Shown: piece after piece, positions 5,860 to 7,945 of the stretch | Numbering within the stretch: position 1 is the stretch's first letter | How the letters are laid out: each line of letters starts with the position of its first letter | Assembly: GCA_014238445.1 (NCBI GenBank) | Contig: JABABC010000214.1 | Coordinates: 1-7,945, forward strand | Length of the DNA: 7,945 bases | Source of the DNA: Coxiellaceae bacterium | GTDB lineage: Bacteria > Pseudomonadota > Gammaproteobacteria > Coxiellales > Coxiellaceae | Direction of reading: 5' to 3' | Notes under the pieces: generated by a model | Database searches by the model: none | Seen by the model: the letters and a program-made list of their open reading frames with translations, nothing else | Told to the model about the DNA's origin: nothing | Program-made: the position numbers and the translations under genes

Positions 5860-5897
5860 AAAACCACTTTCATACCTAGTATAAAAGTGGTTTTTTT
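5860..5897 (+). terminator. Rho-independent terminator of rpmB-rpmG, possibly bidirectional
   Basis: AAAACCACTTT (5860-5870) pairs perfectly with AAAGTGGTTTT (5884-5894). After one C/A mismatch the stem continues with ATAC/GTAT around a CTA loop, and the right arm merges into a T7 run (5891-5897). It starts 29 bases after the rpmG stop. On the minus strand the same hairpin ends in TTTTATTT and lies about 50 bases beyond the uvrA stop, so it may serve both converging genes. Confidence 0.85.
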
Positions 5898-5946
5898 ATA
5901 CCTAACGTTCAGAAACAACTCACGCAAGCCACCTCAGCACATAGAC

Positions 5947-7945
5947 TTACTCGGGAAGCAATGACTTTAAGTACAAGCCCGTATGCGAACCCGGGTGTTT
6001 CGCTATTGTCTCAGGTGAGCCAGCAGCCACAATCTGGCCTCCACCAGCACCCCCTTCAGGCCCCAGATCAATCACCCAATCAGCAACTTTTACTACATCC
6101 AAGTTATGCTCAATGATCACCATCGTATTACCCTGATCCCTCAAGCGCATCACCACATCAATCAGCTGATTCACATCATGGAAATGCAAACCCGTCGTAG
6201 GCTCATCTAAAATATATAATGTTTTCCCTGTAGCACGCTTAGATAGCTCTCGAGACAACTTCACACGCTGCGCCTCACCCCCGGATAATGTCGTAGCGTT
6301 TTGACCCAACGTGATGTACGACAAACCCACATCCATTAAGGTGTCTAATTTCCTCTTCACGCTAGGCACATTTTCAAAAAAGGCGACAGCGTCTTCCACG
6401 GTCATCTCTAAGACGTCATAAATGTTTTTACCTTTATATAAAACTTCTAACGTCTCTCGTTTATAGCGCGCACCATGACACACATCACACGTCACATACA
6501 CATCAGCCAAGAAATGCATTTCCACTTTAATCAGACCGTCGCCTTCACAGGCATCACAACGACCACCATTCACATTAAAACTAAAACGGCCAGCCTTATA
6601 ACCACGCAAACGAGCTTCTTGTGTTCCTGCGAATAACTCCCTAATTGGGGTAAACATGCCCGTATAGGTTGCCGGGTTTGAACGTGGCGTACGCCCAATC
6701 GGACTCTGATCAATGTTAACCACCTTATCCAGTTCATCTAAACCGCTGACTGAACGATGAGGCCCAATGGTATGTGATGTTGCTCTATTTAATCGTTGTG
6801 CCGCGATCGGATACAACGTGCCGTTAATCAAACTTGACTTGCCGGACCCAGACACACCCGTCACACACGTTAACATTCCCAGCGGTAACTCCAGCGTCAC
6901 ATCTTGCAAGTTATTTAAACTAGCGCCCTTAATCGTGAGTTTTTGTCGGCAAATATTTTCAATACGTTTTTTAGGCAGCGGAATACTTTTTTTACCAGAA
7001 AGGTATTGCCCTGTTAAAGAAAGTGCACTCGATCTAACATCATCAGGTGTTCCTTGCGCCATGATCTCACCCCCGTGCACACCCGCTCCAGGACCCAAGT
7101 CGACCAAATGATCCGCTCGCAGCATCGCTTCTTCATCATGTTCTACCATAATGACGGTATTACCCAAATCCCGTAAACGCTCTAATGACTGCAGTAATCG
7201 ATCATTATCGCGTTGATGCAACCCAATGGAGGGTTCATCCAGCACATACATCACACCGACTAAACCCGAACCAATCTGACTGGCCAAGCGAATCCGCTGC
7301 GCCTCCCCACCTGATAAGGTTTCAGCACTGCGCGACAAAGTTAAATAATCTAAACCCACATTCACTAAAAAGCCTAAACGTCCCACGACTTCTTTAATGA
7401 TTTTTTCTGCAATCTCGCCTTGCTTGCCTGGCAACTCTAACGTTTCAAACCATTGATGGGCAGACTGTATGGACCATTGAACCACCTCAGGTAACCGATG
7501 ATTACCCACGCGCACATGACGTGACTGATGACCGATGCGCTCGCCATCACAATCTGGGCAAGGACTTAACGTTAAATATTTTGCAAGCTCTTCTCGCACA
7601 GCCGTCGAATCCGTTTCATGATAACGACGCTGCATGTTGGGAATCATACCTTCAAATGGATGATCACGTTCAACCGGCTGGTTTTGCGCACCCTTATAAG
7701 CAAATGTAATCACCTCATCACCACTACCATACAATAAAACATGCTGAACCTGTTCTGGTAAGACTGAAAAAGGTTGCTCCACATTAAATTGATAATGTCG
7801 CGACAACGACTCCAACAGTTGAAAATAATAATGGTTCCGACGATCCCAGCCACGCACGGCACCACCCGCTAAACTTTGCGAGGGATTTATCACCACTTTT
7901 AATGGATCAAACAGTTGTTGCACCCCCAAACCATCACACCCATGA
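5947..7945 (-). CDS. uvrA: UvrABC excinuclease subunit A (5' end beyond the window)
   Basis: UvrA is the damage-recognition ATPase of nucleotide excision repair; a dimer scans DNA and loads UvrB. The visible 665 residues correspond to about E. coli residue 278 to the end, and the frame is open at the right edge. The edge begins inside the first zinc site with HGCDGLGVQQLFDP; this Cys fits E. coli Cys280. ABC-I signature LSGGEAQRIRL and Walker B VMYVLDEPSIGLH lie near 7317-7217. Walker A of ABC-II, GVSGSGKSS, is at 6858-6832. The second zinc site CDAC...CDVC (about 6558-6478) falls exactly where Cys740, 743, 763 and 766 of E. coli would. ABC-II signature LSGGEAQRVKL and LYILDEPTTGLH follow near 6288-6184. 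The offset to E. coli is constant from the first to the second zinc site. All motifs are intact. It converges on rpmG with a shared terminator between. Promoter and N-terminal Walker A are not visible. Confidence 0.98.
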   Translation of the reverse strand, partial: HGCDGLGVQQLFDPLKVVINPSQSLAGGAVRGWDRRNHYYFQLLESLSRHYQFNVEQPFSVLPEQVQHVLLYGSGDEVITFAYKGAQNQPVERDHPFEGMIPNMQRRYHETDSTAVREELAKYLTLSPCPDCDGERIGHQSRHVRVGNHRLPEVVQWSIQSAHQWFETLELPGKQGEIAEKIIKEVVGRLGFLVNVGLDYLTLSRSAETLSGGEAQRIRLASQIGSGLVGVMYVLDEPSIGLHQRDNDRLLQSLERLRDLGNTVIMVEHDEEAMLRADHLVDLGPGAGVHGGEIMAQGTPDDVRSSALSLTGQYLSGKKSIPLPKKRIENICRQKLTIKGASLNNLQDVTLELPLGMLTCVTGVSGSGKSSLINGTLYPIAAQRLNRATSHTIGPHRSVSGLDELDKVVNIDQSPIGRTPRSNPATYTGMFTPIRELFAGTQEARLRGYKAGRFSFNVNGGRCDACEGDGLIKVEMHFLADVYVTCDVCHGARYKRETLEVLYKGKNIYDVLEMTVEDAVAFFENVPSVKRKLDTLMDVGLSYITLGQNATTLSGGEAQRVKLSRELSKRATGKTLYILDEPTTGLHFHDVNQLIDVVMRLRDQGNTMVIIEHNLDVVKVADWVIDLGPEGGAGGGQIVAAGSPETIAKHPGSHTGLYLKSLLPE

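Noticed and set aside
6767..7709. Plus-strand open frames opposite uvrA
   Set aside because: They are shadows of the highly conserved uvrA sequence on the other strand; their translations resemble no family and lack ribosome binding sites.
7927..7929. Start of uvrA at a TTG near the right edge
   Set aside because: The frame continues upstream to the window edge and encodes the conserved end of the first zinc site (HGCDG). About 277 N-terminal residues are missing, so this is an internal codon.
1..7945. CRISPR array, tRNA, rRNA or insertion sequence
   Set aside because: No regularly spaced repeats, no tRNA-like cloverleaf with a TTCGA-type arm, no rRNA segments and no transposase with terminal repeats were seen on either strand.

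Overview
The window reads as a chromosomal segment of a moderately AT-rich gammaproteobacterium. The L28, L33, UvrA, WaaC, Dut and phosphomannomutase-type proteins all resemble gammaproteobacterial housekeeping versions. The UvrA cysteines fall at a constant offset from those of E. coli UvrA. A finer placement (for example a Legionellales-like, host-associated lineage) is only a guess, prompted by the remnant of a type IV secretion/conjugation gene at the left edge.

Layout, left to right. Positions 4-281 (minus) hold the broken C-terminal end of a VirD4/TraG-type type IV coupling protein, split by a frameshift. Positions 282-493 are non-coding apart from a candidate promoter for waaC (494-1522, plus; LPS heptosyltransferase I). 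pyrE (1598-2248, plus; orotate phosphoribosyltransferase) follows, with its own candidate promoter and a good ribosome binding site. Facing it is a minus-strand cluster read from right to left: dut (4981-4526), a phosphomannomutase/phosphoglucomutase of the AlgC/ManB type (4521-3121) and an endonuclease/exonuclease/phosphatase-family protein (3063-2263). A 385-base divergent intergenic region (4982-5366) separates dut from rpmB-rpmG (5367-5830, plus; ribosomal proteins L28 and L33). This pair ends at a strong hairpin terminator shared with the converging uvrA gene (minus, 5947 to beyond the right edge).

How the genes fit together: pyrE and dut serve pyrimidine nucleotide supply and dUTP removal. 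waaC and the phosphomannomutase serve surface polysaccharide synthesis. rpmBG is translation and uvrA is nucleotide excision repair. pyrE, dut, rpmB and rpmG also lie close together in E. coli (rpmG-rpmB-radC-coaBC-dut-slmA-pyrE). Here coaBC, radC and slmA are absent from the interval and waaC, the phosphomannomutase gene and the phosphatase-family gene are present, so this looks like a rearranged form of an old neighbourhood.

Most of the window is ordinary housekeeping sequence, and I do not see a new multi-gene system. The points that deserve a second look are the coupling-protein remnant, the enlarged L33, the structured dut-rpmB intergenic region and the uncharacterised phosphatase-family gene downstream of the phosphomannomutase.
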